From: Candidatus Staskawiczbacteria bacterium
GTDB taxonomy: Bacteria; Patescibacteriota; Minisyncoccia; Minisyncoccales; Staskawiczbacteraceae
Direction: 5' to 3'
DNA: 42,123 nucleotides
Assembly: GCA_023245195.1 (NCBI GenBank)
Contig: JAHFKU010000004.1
Span: forward strand, 1-42,123
Shown here: positions 1 to 8,499 of the stretch, piece by piece
Layout: every line of letters starts with the position of its first letter
How positions within the stretch are numbered: the stretch's first letter is position 1
The notes under the pieces: model-generated
The model's input: only the letters and a program-made list of their open reading frames with translations
Told to the model about the DNA's origin: nothing
The model's database searches: none
Position numbers and translations under genes: made by a program

Positions 1-71
1 CTTACCGCCAAAGCAACTAGAGGAAATAAGAGATACAGCACTAATCCAGTGATAGCTAATTTTTTAGACAT
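1..71 (-). CDS. Partial VirB2/TrbC-like small pilin (N-terminus only)
   Basis: The minus strand reads from an ATG at 71 to the window edge as MSKKLAITGLVLYLLFPLVA followed by LAV, a typical signal peptide: Lys-rich start, hydrophobic core, small residues before a likely cleavage site. The gene runs off the window. It starts 6 bases after the stop of the next VirB2-like gene on the same strand, and its leader resembles those of the three genes behind it, so it is probably a fourth tandem paralogue. The family assignment is inferred from context because the mature part is not visible. Confidence 0.55.
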   Translation of the reverse strand, partial: MSKKLAITGLVLYLLFPLVALAV

Positions 72-77
72 AGTGTA

Positions 78-398
78 TTAAACTCCAAGTAATCTTAAAA
101 ATTCAGGCACAACACCACGTGCCAATAATCCCACAACTACTCCAATAATCCCCCAAAAAAGAGCTGCCCTTGCTTGCTTGATTTTTTCTGGCTCTCCACG
201 GGCTGATAAAAACAAAATGCCGGCCACAAAAAACATCACCACCGCAAAAGCGGCGAATAAGCCAGCAACAACGCCCAAGGTAACATCAATGAATACTTGG
301 AGGGGTTTTGCATCAGGATAATAATCTGCAACAACAACAAAAGGCAATACCAATAAAGCGGTAGATACAAACAAAGCAACTGATTTTTTTTTCATCAT
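78..398 (-). CDS. VirB2/TrbC-like small pilin membrane protein
   Basis: A protein of about 106 residues with an N-terminal signal peptide (MMKKKSVALF, then a hydrophobic stretch ending VVVA) and two transmembrane segments joined by a short charged loop, SARGEPEKIKQARAAL. This is the hairpin plan of VirB2/TrbC conjugative pilins. The reading frame is open upstream to a GTG at 431, but the ATG pair near 398 puts the signal peptide at the N-terminus; no start has a strong Shine-Dalgarno. The charged loop (G-x-x-x-K, then A-K/R) recurs in the paralogues at 528-854 and 1171-1521. No VirB4, VirB6 or relaxase gene is in the window, so a secretion or pilus role is inferred. Confidence 0.7.
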   Translation of the reverse strand: MMKKKSVALFVSTALLVLPFVVVADYYPDAKPLQVFIDVTLGVVAGLFAAFAVVMFFVAGILFLSARGEPEKIKQARAALFWGIIGVVVGLLARGVVPEFLRLLGV

Positions 399-460
399 CC
401 TAAACATGCATTTTGTAAGATATTTTACCACAAAAGCGCTTCCGCAAGAACGGTCCTTAC

Positions 461-516
461 GCTGTGAATTACGGAACCCCTCTAAAGTCTTATTTTGGAG
501 TTTCGTAATTCACAGC
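461..516. repeat. Inverted repeat between mini-pilin genes
   Basis: Arms GCTGTGAATTACGGAAC (461-477) and GTTTCGTAATTCACAGC (500-516) are inverted copies with one mismatch around a 22-base centre. No T-run follows on either strand, so it looks like a palindromic repeat more than a simple terminator, though a transcript would fold here. Confidence 0.65.
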
Positions 517-527
517 TTGCGAAAGAC

Positions 528-854
528 CTAGCACCCCAAAAGAAACGATCCAAGTCCAAAAAAAGAGGTAACAGCATTTACAATACCAAGTGCCAATGCT
601 CCAACCACAATTCCGACAACTCCCCACAAAACGCCCTGTCGTGCTTCTGCTACTTTGTCTGCTTCACCTCTGGCGGTCAAAAACATAATTCCGTATACCA
701 AAAAATAAATGGCACCAGCGGCAACAAAGATTACTTCCAAGAAGCTAACGACCGCACAGACAAGACTCTGGAGCGTATATGCCATGCTTAAGGCAGGAAG
801 TGCCAATAAAATCGATGAGGCATAGATGATAGCTAATTTTTTACTATTTTCCAT
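528..854 (-). CDS. VirB2/TrbC-like small pilin membrane protein
   Basis: 108 residues. The signal peptide (MENSKKLAII, hydrophobic, ending LSMA) is followed by two hydrophobic segments flanking the charged loop TARGEADKVAEARQGVLWG. That loop aligns with SARGEPEKIKQARAALFWG of the gene at 78-398, showing the two are paralogues. The C-terminus is Gly/Phe/Leu rich and ends in Cys. Homology to VirB2/TrbC is by architecture and loop pattern. The function in these bacteria (pilus subunit or membrane pore) is inferred. Confidence 0.7.
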   Translation of the reverse strand: MENSKKLAIIYASSILLALPALSMAYTLQSLVCAVVSFLEVIFVAAGAIYFLVYGIMFLTARGEADKVAEARQGVLWGVVGIVVGALALGIVNAVTSFFGLGSFLLGC

Positions 855-967
855 GATAATGTTTAGTTTAAGGCTTTGGTTATTTAGTTTTTAGTTTAGC
901 AAACTATTAACTACATAACTAGACTTTAAACGTTCGACTGATAATTTTTAATTTTTTTCAATTTTTT

Positions 968-1032
968 ACCCGGTTAAATAAAATCCTTTTGGATTTTAAT
1001 TTTCGGTTTTGCCGAAAATTATTTAACTGGGT
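968..1032 (+). repeat. Two-hairpin palindromic repeat, family A copy 1
   Basis: Outer stem ACCCGGTTAAAT (968-979) with ATTTAACTGGGT (1021-1032), pairing throughout with one G.T. Inside are two hairpins: AAATCC/GGATTT (981-996) and AATTTTCGG/CCGAAAATT (998-1020). The same plan recurs at 21520-21573 and 35487-35542 with different hairpin sequences. It lies in the 316-base gap between two mini-pilin genes. Confidence 0.8.
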
Positions 1033-1060
1033 GAATTTCTAGTAAACCGACCTTTCCAGT

Positions 1061-1104
1061 CCTGGATTGCGAAATGACATTTAAATGTCATTTCGCAATC
1101 CAGG
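1061..1104. repeat. Perfect 44-bp palindrome
   Basis: CCTGGATTGCGAAATGACAT begins the left half, and the right half is its exact reverse complement with no spacer. It contains the motif ATTGCGAAATGAC, related to the GTCATTGCGA repeat just downstream, and looks like a head-to-head duplication of that repeat end. Confidence 0.8.
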
Positions 1105-1130
1105 GTTAAATATATTTCTAATATTACATT

Positions 1131-1161
1131 AAGATTGCTTCGGTGCGCCTCGCAATGACGA
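1131..1161. repeat. GTCATTGCGAG-type palindromic repeat, copy 1
   Basis: AGATTGCTTCGG...CCTCGCAATGACGA is the REP-like ATTGCTTCG/CGCAATGAC motif widely seen in bacterial intergenic DNA. A second, longer copy is at 28231-28301. Confidence 0.65.
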
Positions 1162-1170
1162 TTAAAAAAC

Positions 1171-1521
1171 CTAACTACCGCAACCCGGCCCGCTGGAAGC
1201 GCCAATAACATTGGCTATCAGGCCAATCAACCCACCGCCCGCCAGGGCAAGAGCTGTCCCATAAACAGCGTATTTTAATACATCTTTTGCTTTTTGAATT
1301 TTTGCAGGATCTCCGGCAGAAAGCACATACAACGTACCAGCCCACACAAACATAACCACTGATAACGAAGCTACTAGCCCTCCAATATAAACAACCACTT
1401 TGCATATCAGCCCCGCAAAATCCTGGTTACCAAGAGGATTATTTAGCACCACCGCGGAAGCAAACCCGGCAAAACCCAGAAAAACCGCTAACGTTGCTAA
1501 AAAAGTTAAACTCTTTTTCAT
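1171..1521 (-). CDS. VirB2/TrbC-like small pilin membrane protein
   Basis: 116 residues: signal peptide MKKSLTFLATLAVFLGFAGF ending ASA, then two transmembrane segments. The linking loop is SAGDPAKIQKAKDVLKYAVY, the same G-D/E-P-x-K-I-x-x-A-K pattern as its neighbours. Two Cys (LICKVV and the C-terminal GPGCGS) could form a disulphide, unlike in the paralogue at 78-398. It begins 15 bases after the stop of the coiled-coil gene, so the two are probably co-transcribed. VirB2-like assignment rests on size, topology and the loop motif. Confidence 0.72.
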   Translation of the reverse strand: MKKSLTFLATLAVFLGFAGFASAVVLNNPLGNQDFAGLICKVVVYIGGLVASLSVVMFVWAGTLYVLSAGDPAKIQKAKDVLKYAVYGTALALAGGGLIGLIANVIGASSGPGCGS

Positions 1522-1536
1522 ATCTTACTGATAATG

Positions 1537-1815
1537 TTATTTTTTAGGCACATTTAAGATATTTTCAACGTAGTCAACCCGCATTTCCAACTTTGCTTCA
1601 TCATAACGTTCAACAAAACTATCGATTTTTCCTTCAACTTTACCTAATCTATTTTCAACTTTATCTAGCCTATTTTCAACTTTATCTAGTCTATCTTCAA
1701 CTTTATCAAACCTTTCATCAACGTGCTCTTTAGCCGATTGGAAACTATTTTTTATCAAAACAACTAGATCTGGTATGGTGGTTATTTCTTCTTTATTTTT
1801 TTCTTGGTTTTCCAT
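1537..1815 (-). CDS. Small coiled-coil protein of unknown function
   Basis: 92 residues. After an acidic/lysine N-terminus and a short amphipathic stretch (IPDLVVLIKNSF) comes a repeated heptad: DKVEDRL, DKVENRL, DKVENRL, GKVEGKI. Hydrophobic residues sit at heptad positions a and d, so the protein should form a parallel coiled coil. No signal peptide or transmembrane helix is seen. It starts 4 bases after the methyltransferase stop and ends 15 bases before the next pilin, indicating one transcript. Heptad DNA repeats like these slip easily, so length probably varies between strains. The function is unknown; scaffold or oligomerisation is the most that can be said. Confidence 0.7.
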   Translation of the reverse strand: MENQEKNKEEITTIPDLVVLIKNSFQSAKEHVDERFDKVEDRLDKVENRLDKVENRLGKVEGKIDSFVERYDEAKLEMRVDYVENILNVPKK

Positions 1816-1819
1816 GTTT

Positions 1820-2341
1820 TTAACCTTTAATAAAAATCAAGCCGTAATGGTAATCTCCCAGGGCGAATTCTTTTTTTAGTGAAATTTCAAGAATATTTGC
1901 TAATTCTTTAACTTCTTTTGGATCTATCAGATTCTCTTTTGGTCCAAAGGCAACCGGTTTTAACCAATCTATCACCAACAACTGCCCCCGTGGCTTTAAA
2001 ATTCGCTTGGCCTCTTCCATTATAGCATGCCTATTTTCTGATTGAAATAAAACATTGGGGATAAGTACGATATCTAAAAAATTGCTTTTTAAGGTAGATC
2101 CATTGGGCGCTTCTAAGTCACATATAATCGTAGAAATATTATAGATTTTTTGCAGTGCCATCTTGTTTTTTAAAACTGATAATTTATCTTGCTGGATATC
2201 TAAAGCATAAACCCGGCCCTTGTCCAAGGCCTTTGCCAAAGCCAAGCTAAAATCAGCGGTACCACAACCAAATTCAGCGGCGCTATAACTTTCTTTTAGA
2301 TCAAGATAGCCTAATGCTTCGTTGACGTTTAAAAAATCCAT
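1820..2341 (-). CDS. Class I SAM-dependent methyltransferase
   Basis: 173 residues. Motif I is AAEFGCGTADFSLALA (about residues 21-36), the SAM-binding glycine loop; VYALDIQ supplies the acidic residue after strand 2 that binds the ribose. Motif post-I is around IICDLEAP, motif IV FLDIVLIPNVL, and LKPRGQLLVIDW is the usual strand after helix D. The pattern resembles UbiE/Methyltransf_11-type enzymes, but the protein is short and gives no hint of substrate. It is the first gene of a minus-strand run (methyltransferase, coiled coil, mini-pilins). The start lies just beside the ACGAAT palindromic repeat that separates it from gyrA. Confidence 0.82.
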   Translation of the reverse strand: MDFLNVNEALGYLDLKESYSAAEFGCGTADFSLALAKALDKGRVYALDIQQDKLSVLKNKMALQKIYNISTIICDLEAPNGSTLKSNFLDIVLIPNVLFQSENRHAIMEEAKRILKPRGQLLVIDWLKPVAFGPKENLIDPKEVKELANILEISLKKEFALGDYHYGLIFIKG

Positions 2342-2347
2342 TTTGTG

Positions 2348-2469
2348 ACGAATTTACACGAATTGACGGACGAATAAACACGAATCACGAATTAAAAGAT
2401 TACTTTCATAATGAATTGGATTTATATTCGTGATTCGTGAAAATTCGTAAAGAATTCGTGTTAATTCGT
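2348..2469. repeat. ACGAATT palindromic repeat, family C copy 1
   Basis: Left part has ACGAATTTACACGAATT and CACGAATCACGAATT; right part has ATTCGTGATTCGTG and ATTCGTGTTAATTCGT, giving a long imperfect inverted repeat. It fills the gap between gyrA and the methyltransferase gene and abuts the gyrA stop codon. Confidence 0.75.
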
Positions 2470-5400
2470 TATTCTTTCAGGCAGGCTCCCGAAGCCACTT
2501 TATCGCCCTCATCCAATCGCATAATTCTTACTCCTTGCGTGGCCCGCCCGAGCACTGATATAGATTTGGTCGATGTCCTAATCACCTGGCCTTTTTGCGA
2601 TATCACAATCAAATCTTCATCATCAGCCGAATCATCTAAAATAGAAGATAGCACAATATTTCCGGTTTTACTGGTAATTTTGGCAGTTTTTACTCCGGCT
2701 CCACCCCGCCCTTGGATTTTATACTGCGAAACTTCCGTCCTCTTTCCATAACCGTTTTCCATAACCACCATTAAGAATGTTTTTACTTTTTGCTTGTCCG
2801 CCGAAGCTTTAGCGGAGGCGGAACCATCGATAGCTTGCGGAACTGAAGCCGAAACAACATCCATACCTACCACCTCATCATCCTTGTGAAGCCGTATTCC
2901 TTTCACTCCCGCCGCCGAGCGACCCATGGGCCTGATGTCTTTTTCGCGAAATCTAATGGCCGCCCCGCTCTTGGTAACCAGCACAATGTCATCCTGTCCA
3001 GTCGTTTTTACCACCTTTTTTAACAAATCCCCTTTTTCCAATTTAATGGCGATAATTCCCGATTTCCTGACATTCTCAAATTCATCCAAGGCGGTTTTTT
3101 TAATTCTACCATTTTTGGTTACCATCACCAAAAACTTTTCGGTTCTGGCTTCGCCATCTTTTATTTTAGCCATTGGAACTAGCGATAAGACTTTTTCTTC
3201 CGGTGAAATTTCTAAGAAATTTACCAAACCCCGGCCGCGGGCCACCCGAGTTCCTTCGGGAATTTCATACACCTGCGACTGAAACACCTTTCCGGAATCG
3301 GTAAAAAACATTAAATTATCATGGGTCCAAGCGGTAAGGAAATGCTCTACAATGTCATCTTGCATAGTTTTCATTCCCATAATGCCTTTGCCACCGCGCT
3401 TTTGGATTTTATACGTAGCCGGGTTGATGCGCTTAATGTATCCGCCGGTGGTCAAGGTAACCATGGTTTCTTCCTGGGGCACCAAATCGATTTCAGTAAT
3501 TTCGCCTAATTTTCCCTTAATCACTTTTGTTCTTCTAGCATCTCCGAATTTTTCCTTTAACTCTCCTAATTCTTTAACAATCAAAGCTTTTAATTTTTCC
3601 GGGCTTTTTAAAATAGCCAGCAATTCTTTGATTCTTTCTAAAATAGCTTTTAATTCTTCTTCAATTTTTAACCGTTCTAATCCCGCCAAAGTTTGCAATC
3701 GCATTTCCAAAATGGCCACGGCCTGGATTTCCGTTAATTTGAATTTTTTAATTAAATTAACTTTTGCTTCTTCTTTGTCTTTAGATTTTTTAATAACCTG
3801 GATAACGGCATCAATATTGCGAAGCGCAATCATCAACCCTTCTAAAATGTGGGCGCGCTGTTTGCATTTTTCCAGTTCAAATTTAGTACGGCGAGTAATA
3901 ACTTCCTGGCGATGCTTGATAAAATACTTTAAAACATCAGAAATTGATAAAATCTCCGGCTGAATGCCATCTACCAGCGCCAGTAAATTTAAGTGAAAAG
4001 TTTTTTGTAAATTGGTAAATTGGTACAGCCGATTTAAAATTCGTTGCGATTGATAGCCCCGCTTGACATCAATGACAATTCGCATGCCTTCTCTATCAGA
4101 CAAATCTTTCATATCACGGATTCCCTCCACTTTCTTTTCTGAAACTAATTCGGCCATGGATTCAACCAATTCAGATTTTAACACCTGGTAAGGAATTTCG
4201 GTAATGACAATCTGCTCGGAGTCGTCTTTTTTGGTGATTATGTCTGCTCTTCCGCGCATAATAATAGACCCTTTACCCTGGGAATACGCTGAAATAATTT
4301 CTTTCTGGTCGTAAATAATGCCGCCGGTAGGAAAATCCGGGCCCTGGATAAACTGAAATAAATCAGGAGTTTCGGCTTTTGGATGATCAAGCAAATAGAC
4401 AATGGCGTCTATTAATTCGCCCAAGTTATGGGGAGGAATATTGGTCGCCATTCCCACCGCAATTCCCAAGCTTCCGTTTAACAACAACTGGGGTAGAGGC
4501 GAAGGCAGAACAGTTGGTTCTTGCTTCGTTCCATCGTAGTTATCCATAAAATTAACCGTGTCCATATCAATGTCAGCCATCATCACCTCGCCCAGTTTTG
4601 ATAATCGAGCTTCAGTATACCTTGAAGCAGCCGCCCCATCCCCGTCGATCGAATTGTGAACAAAAATTCCAGCTGCTAAAGCAAAATTATGGGTTTTATC
4701 AACGGTTAAATCATAGACATCCTCACTTACATTTAAAAATTCTTTTTTAACCACTTTGTGGTTTTTATTCAGCTCAAACAGTAAAGAATTTTTACTGTTA
4801 TCAAAATATTTACCAAATCCAGTCATCCACATGGTAAAATTCTTACCTCCAAATACCTGAATTCGCGCCCTTTCGTAATTTTCTTCTGTAATTTCTATAT
4901 TATGTTCTGATAAGTATTTGCAAATCCGTAAAAATTTAACTTTTCCAGTTAAATTGGTTTCTCTCCTTTTGTTAGAAGCTACAATTTTTTCGTGGAATAA
5001 CTGCTTATATTCTGGAATTTGCCAAAGCCTAGTCATGGTCTTTTTGGCAGTCTTGCTAATTTCCTTAATTCTTTCAGGGTGATTTGCTAAAAATTCCTTG
5101 TTCATTTGGCTCAAAAATGCCTTCATCTTTTCTCGATAGCCAGATTTTTTCCAATTCTTAATATTCTTTAAGCTCATCCTTTCAGAATACTTTTCCCTAT
5201 TTTCTGCGTTAGCCCAAAAATTCTGCCTTCCTCGCGCAATTTTTTCTCTATAAACAGCATCTTCTTTGTGCCTTTTTGAAGCAAGATTATAGTGTAACTG
5301 CCAATGCTCTTTCCAACCAAGCCTCATAATATTTTCTGGGCTGTTATTTAATTTATTAAAATCAATATGGTGTCGAATCCTACCTTTTGATTTTTGGTAT

Positions 5401-6230
5401 ATACCCTGTTCTAGATTAAATTCATCGGCTAGAATATGCGAAAAATTCCAATCGTTTAACGCGGGTTGGAAAATCATGTTATACCCCCCTAAATTAATAT
5501 CGTTTTCTTTTTCTGAAATTTTAAAGTATAGCGGCATCAAAGAATCACCGGACTCCAAATCTCGGGCTTCCTTGTAAAGACCCGTTTTTAACATGAACTT
5601 GTGGTTTAAAGTGCATTTTACTTCTTCTCCATTATCCAAAACTACCTTCATTATTCTGGCGTTTTCTATGGTTTTTCTTGGGTTTAAAATCTTGGCAATT
5701 TTAATTTTTCCATTACCATCAACAGTGTAAGTAAAATTATTCTTGCCTTGTTTTTGTTCTTCTATCAAATCCTCAAATGACAGATTTCTCCCATCGGCAA
5801 GTTTTACTTTAGTGTCTTTGGTAAAACAACCAAAATTTCCCTGAGGCGCAACCAAAGGATAGCGCAAGTTAAAATCCTGCGCCATTCGAGTCAAACTGTC
5901 GTAAATGGCCATGTCTCCGTGCGGGTGGTACTTGGCCATTACCTCTCCTACCACCGCCGCACACTTTCTGAATTTAGCGCCAGCACCAAGACCAAGTTCA
6001 TTCATGGCAAACAAAATCTTCCGGTGAACCGGTTTTAATCCATCACGAACATCTGGCAACGCCCGAGCCACAATCACCGACATCGCATAATCAATGTAGG
6101 ACTCTTTAAGTTCATCAACAATTTCCCGACGATTGACTTGCCCGATGGCATTGGTGCCAGGATCAGAATCTGTAGCTTTACGGACTTGTTTTTTAGGCTC
6201 TTCTTTTTCTTGATCTTTTTCTTTGGCCAT
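2469..6230 (-). CDS. gyrA: DNA gyrase subunit A containing an intein
   Basis: 1253 residues; about 861 remain after removing the intein (135-526), normal for GyrA. The N-terminal breakage-reunion domain has [43 protein letters not shown] and the split motif QGNFG / [17 protein letters not shown], with the DNA-cleaving Tyr at about 538. The C-terminal beta-pinwheel carries the GyrA box (QKRGGKGI) and a second repeat, [10 protein letters not shown]. Gyrase A forms A2B2 with GyrB to introduce negative supercoils; gyrB is not in the window. A palindromic repeat is inserted in frame in the C-terminal domain, reading [10 protein letters not shown]. The stop codon touches a family C repeat. The ORF is intact, so splicing should give functional GyrA. 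Confidence 0.95.
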   Translation of the reverse strand: MAKEKDQEKEEPKKQVRKATDSDPGTNAIGQVNRREIVDELKESYIDYAMSVIVARALPDVRDGLKPVHRKILFAMNELGLGAGAKFRKCAAVVGEVMAKYHPHGDMAIYDSLTRMAQDFNLRYPLVAPQGNFGCFTKDTKVKLADGRNLSFEDLIEEQKQGKNNFTYTVDGNGKIKIAKILNPRKTIENARIMKVVLDNGEEVKCTLNHKFMLKTGLYKEARDLESGDSLMPLYFKISEKENDINLGGYNMIFQPALNDWNFSHILADEFNLEQGIYQKSKGRIRHHIDFNKLNNSPENIMRLGWKEHWQLHYNLASKRHKEDAVYREKIARGRQNFWANAENREKYSERMSLKNIKNWKKSGYREKMKAFLSQMNKEFLANHPERIKEISKTAKKTMTRLWQIPEYKQLFHEKIVASNKRRETNLTGKVKFLRICKYLSEHNIEITEENYERARIQVFGGKNFTMWMTGFGKYFDNSKNSLLFELNKNHKVVKKEFLNVSEDVYDLTVDKTHNFALAAGIFVHNSIDGDGAAASRYTEARLSKLGEVMMADIDMDTVNFMDNYDGTKQEPTVLPSPLPQLLLNGSLGIAVGMATNIPPHNLGELIDAIVYLLDHPKAETPDLFQFIQGPDFPTGGIIYDQKEIISAYSQGKGSIIMRGRADIITKKDDSEQIVITEIPYQVLKSELVESMAELVSEKKVEGIRDMKDLSDREGMRIVIDVKRGYQSQRILNRLYQFTNLQKTFHLNLLALVDGIQPEILSISDVLKYFIKHRQEVITRRTKFELEKCKQRAHILEGLMIALRNIDAVIQVIKKSKDKEEAKVNLIKKFKLTEIQAVAILEMRLQTLAGLERLKIEEELKAILERIKELLAILKSPEKLKALIVKELGELKEKFGDARRTKVIKGKLGEITEIDLVPQEETMVTLTTGGYIKRINPATYKIQKRGGKGIMGMKTMQDDIVEHFLTAWTHDNLMFFTDSGKVFQSQVYEIPEGTRVARGRGLVNFLEISPEEKVLSLVPMAKIKDGEARTEKFLVMVTKNGRIKKTALDEFENVRKSGIIAIKLEKGDLLKKVVKTTGQDDIVLVTKSGAAIRFREKDIRPMGRSAAGVKGIRLHKDDEVVGMDVVSASVPQAIDGSASAKASADKQKVKTFLMVVMENGYGKRTEVSQYKIQGRGGAGVKTAKITSKTGNIVLSSILDDSADDEDLIVISQKGQVIRTSTKSISVLGRATQGVRIMRLDEGDKVASGACLKE
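2793..2824. repeat. In-frame palindromic repeat inside gyrA
   Basis: GTCCGCCGAAGC...GCGGAGGCGGA is a near-palindrome read in frame as SAKASADK inside the GyrA C-terminal domain, between strands of the pinwheel (after PQAIDG, before VKTFLMVV). The same core (CCGCC...GGCGG around an AAGC/GCTT-type centre) occurs in infB and the pilus operon. Confidence 0.65.
4653..5828 (-). mobile_element. HNH-type intein in GyrA
   Basis: Residues 135-526 of the gyrA product. Block A begins [13 protein letters not shown] at Cys135; block B is CTLNHKFML (TxxH); block F is [15 protein letters not shown]; block G ends GIFVHN, followed by Ser as the +1 nucleophile. All splicing residues (Cys1, TxxH, HN/Ser) are present. 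Between the splicing blocks lies an HNH nuclease ([19 protein letters not shown], then WKEHWQLH) and a Lys-rich helical region that may be a DNA-binding module, rather than the commoner LAGLIDADG domain. The insertion lies 12 extein residues upstream of the well-known mycobacterial GyrA site (between Tyr and Thr of RYTEARL). Confidence 0.9.
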
Positions 6231-6298
6231 ATTAAGAAAATTCCTAATTTCTAATTTTTAATTTCTAAACAATTTTTAAATTTTCTAATTTCCAAATA

Positions 6299-7519
6299 CT
6301 AATTAGTGAATTTAAAGGTGGAAAGTATTTTTTTAAGGCTATAAACCATATTTTTTTGGTTCCCGCCTTCTGTAGCATTGGTTGCATAATATCTTTGGCC
6401 AGACGCATCAGTCCAGAAAACCTCAAGAACAGGACCACCCGCCGTTTTATATTCATACATATCCATGATAACGCCGTTGTTTTCTATAGTTGAAACAGAT
6501 ACCGAGCTAAATATTGCATTGCTATCAGATTTACCGATTTTCAAATCATTTTCTTTTTGCAATGAAGATTCTTCTTTTGAATGTGAAATCCAAACACCTT
6601 GAAAATCTGGCCGCGAATTTTCTTTATTCGTTTCATTGAGAGTATTTGTTATATATACCCTGTCATAGGCTGGATCATCTTTAGTATACCAATCTTTGGG
6701 ATACTTAAATTCAAATCCATATTCTTCATTTTTATACGTTTTCCAATCGGTAATACGAGTAAATTTAAAACTTTCTATCATTCTTGGATCAAACATATCA
6801 TCTTTTATTCTAAAATAATATGCCTGACCCGTGCCCCAAAAAACAGCTCTGTGTTCTTGCGGATAATACTTTAATATATAACTATATCCAAGAAAACAAT
6901 CACCCCCCTCAAAACCAAGCCCTTTTATCTTTATATCAAAAACCCCTGGTTGAGTACTTTCTTTCTTACTTTCTATCTTACATTGGCTGCCAGACTTAGA
7001 ATCGCCATAAAAATTATTAGTAAAAAATTTCAGCAATTCAGCATCATTGTCTATTTTTGAAAATACTATTTGCCATGCACCCCTTTGCCATGAATTTATC
7101 CCTAATTTATCAAGAATTTCAAAACTATTAGGAGTATCATTCTTTAAATCCGACATTTGATCAGCTGACTGGGATGGCGCAATGTATATTAAATTACTTT
7201 TACCATCATCAAAAACTTCTAGTTTCGTAACTTTATCGTTTTCTATTCCCGTTATATTCGGCAGATCCATAGAAAAGCCAAGCCGGTTGTTTTCGTAATT
7301 CTTCCAATTCACATTCAAAGTTGGCTCGACTACATCTGTTGGTGCTTCTAGATTGGTTAAATCAGCTGATTTGAAAGATTGACTTATACTTGAAATACTG
7401 TGCACGGTAGACTGAATCCAAAAAAAGCCCATCCCCAAACCAACCATCAAAACTACCGTAAAAATAATGGCCAGCTTTACATGTTCAGAAAGGGATTGTA
7501 GTTTTTTAATAAATTCCAT
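6299..7519 (-). CDS. Membrane-anchored extracytoplasmic protein with two related modules
   Basis: 406 residues. One transmembrane helix near residues 15-35 (LAIIFTVVLMVGLGMGFFWI), cytoplasmic N-terminus, the rest probably outside. Two related segments begin NWKNYENNRLGFSMDLP (about residue 70) and DWKTYKNEEYGFEFKYPKDW (about 257). The pattern W-x-x-Y-x-N-x-x-x-G-F-x-x-x-x-P followed by stress-type residues resembles PsbP-like domains found in many bacterial lipoproteins. Two Cys (QCKIES, GDCFLG) lie in the first half. There is no enzyme motif. It sits between gyrA and the MBL hydrolase, with repeats on its upstream side. The role is unknown; cell-surface or envelope localisation is the supported statement. 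Confidence 0.7.
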   Translation of the reverse strand: MEFIKKLQSLSEHVKLAIIFTVVLMVGLGMGFFWIQSTVHSISSISQSFKSADLTNLEAPTDVVEPTLNVNWKNYENNRLGFSMDLPNITGIENDKVTKLEVFDDGKSNLIYIAPSQSADQMSDLKNDTPNSFEILDKLGINSWQRGAWQIVFSKIDNDAELLKFFTNNFYGDSKSGSQCKIESKKESTQPGVFDIKIKGLGFEGGDCFLGYSYILKYYPQEHRAVFWGTGQAYYFRIKDDMFDPRMIESFKFTRITDWKTYKNEEYGFEFKYPKDWYTKDDPAYDRVYITNTLNETNKENSRPDFQGVWISHSKEESSLQKENDLKIGKSDSNAIFSSVSVSTIENNGVIMDMYEYKTAGGPVLEVFWTDASGQRYYATNATEGGNQKNMVYSLKKILSTFKFTN

Positions 7520-7581
7520 AATGTATTTTAAGGATAGATTGCTTCCAGGTACAAGACTGCACCTGGCTACGCGTTTGTAAT

Positions 7582-7630
7582 TACGAATTTGTGATTCGTG
7601 AAAATTCGTAAAAGATTCGTGTTAATTCGT
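7582..7630. repeat. ACGAATT palindromic repeat, family C copy 2
   Basis: ACGAATTTGTGATTCGTG...GATTCGTGTTAATTCGT matches the right half of copy 1. It overlaps the 3' end of the MBL-hydrolase gene and supplies its last codons and stop. Confidence 0.7.
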
Positions 7631-8281
7631 CATTACCACGATTTCCATCGCTCCTTCCTTTGGCAACGCACTGCTTTTGATGGTTAACTTATCAACTGGC
7701 ACGACTGAATTTTTTCCCATGGCCTTTAAAAACTTTTCTACTCCATCTAATTCGTATTTTAACTTTGGCAATCCGTAATGCATTGGGACAACGATTTTCG
7801 GCTCTATTTGTCCTATCACTTTAGCTGCTTCAGATGAATCGATCGTAAATGTCCCACCCACCGGAATCATTAAAATATCAACTCTTCCTATTTTATCAAG
7901 CTGTTCATCCGTTAATTGTTTTTGGCCAAAATCGCCCAAATGGCAAAATCGCATATCTTCCGCTTCAATAGTGTAAATGGTATTTTTTCCCCGTTCCTTG
8001 CCTTCACTTTCATCATGGAAAGAATCAATACCCTGCACAAAAACGCCTTTAACTTCGTACTCACCGGGATTTTGTATTAAAAAAGGACTGCCTTTTATGG
8101 CACCTGTATTATTATGATCAGGATGGTTATGGGTAACCAACAAAATATCAGCCGAAAAATTCGGGACTTTTAACCCGATCTTTTCATCAAATGGATCAAT
8201 AACAACCTCAGCGGAATGATCCTTTCCATTTGAAACCGAAATTTGAAAGCAAGCCTGACCAGCCCAAATTATCTTTGCCAT
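7622..8281 (-). CDS. MBL-fold metal-dependent hydrolase
   Basis: 219 residues of the metallo-beta-lactamase superfamily, closest in style to the UPF0173/UlaG-like group. It starts MAKIIWAGQACFQI and carries the signature THNHPDHNN (H-x-H-x-D-H) near residue 50; later metal-ligand regions are CHLGDFG and VVPMHYG. Proteins of this group are cytosolic hydrolases whose substrate is mostly unknown. The gene overlaps the 3' end of hicA by 13 bases, so it is read from the hicBA transcript or shares it. Its last residues (VMTN) come from a family C palindromic repeat, so the C-terminus has been rebuilt by a repeat insertion. Confidence 0.85.
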   Translation of the reverse strand: MAKIIWAGQACFQISVSNGKDHSAEVVIDPFDEKIGLKVPNFSADILLVTHNHPDHNNTGAIKGSPFLIQNPGEYEVKGVFVQGIDSFHDESEGKERGKNTIYTIEAEDMRFCHLGDFGQKQLTDEQLDKIGRVDILMIPVGGTFTIDSSEAAKVIGQIEPKIVVPMHYGLPKLKYELDGVEKFLKAMGKNSVVPVDKLTIKSSALPKEGAMEIVVMTN

Positions 8282-8499
8282 AATTTTTTAAAATCTTCTT
8301 TTGAAATGCCAGCTTCTTGTAAAATATTCACTGCCGTTCCCTTGGGAATATCTTTATTATGACAGGGCACAACGGCTCTTTTCTTGGTTGCTGAATTGTA
8401 GAAAATAAAATGACTTCCCGTAGAATGATCCAATGTAAAATTAAGTGATTGCAAAACTTTGATTAATTTTTTGGAATCGACTATGGGGAATTTAGGCAT
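8269..8499 (-). CDS. hicA: HicA-family toxin (mRNA interferase)
   Basis: 76 residues, the usual HicA size. The double-stranded-RNA-binding-like fold is recognisable: VDSKKLIKVLQSLNFTLDHS, then GSHFIF with the catalytic His, then RAVVPCHNKDIPKGTAVNIL and a C-terminal helix with GISKEDF. HicA cleaves mRNA and is held inactive by HicB. It overlaps the end of hicB by 8 bases, so the two are translationally coupled, antitoxin first. Assignment is strong from the motifs and from the neighbour. Confidence 0.9.
   Translation of the reverse strand: MPKFPIVDSKKLIKVLQSLNFTLDHSTGSHFIFYNSATKKRAVVPCHNKDIPKGTAVNILQEAGISKEDFKKLWQR

Noticed and set aside
495-791. Plus-strand ORF opposite the second mini-pilin
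   Set aside because: Antisense to a gene with clear signal peptide and transmembrane segments; it starts inside an inverted repeat.
2469-6230. Frameshift or gene fusion explaining the oversized GyrA
   Set aside because: The extra 392 residues have complete intein splicing motifs with extein motifs continuous on both sides.
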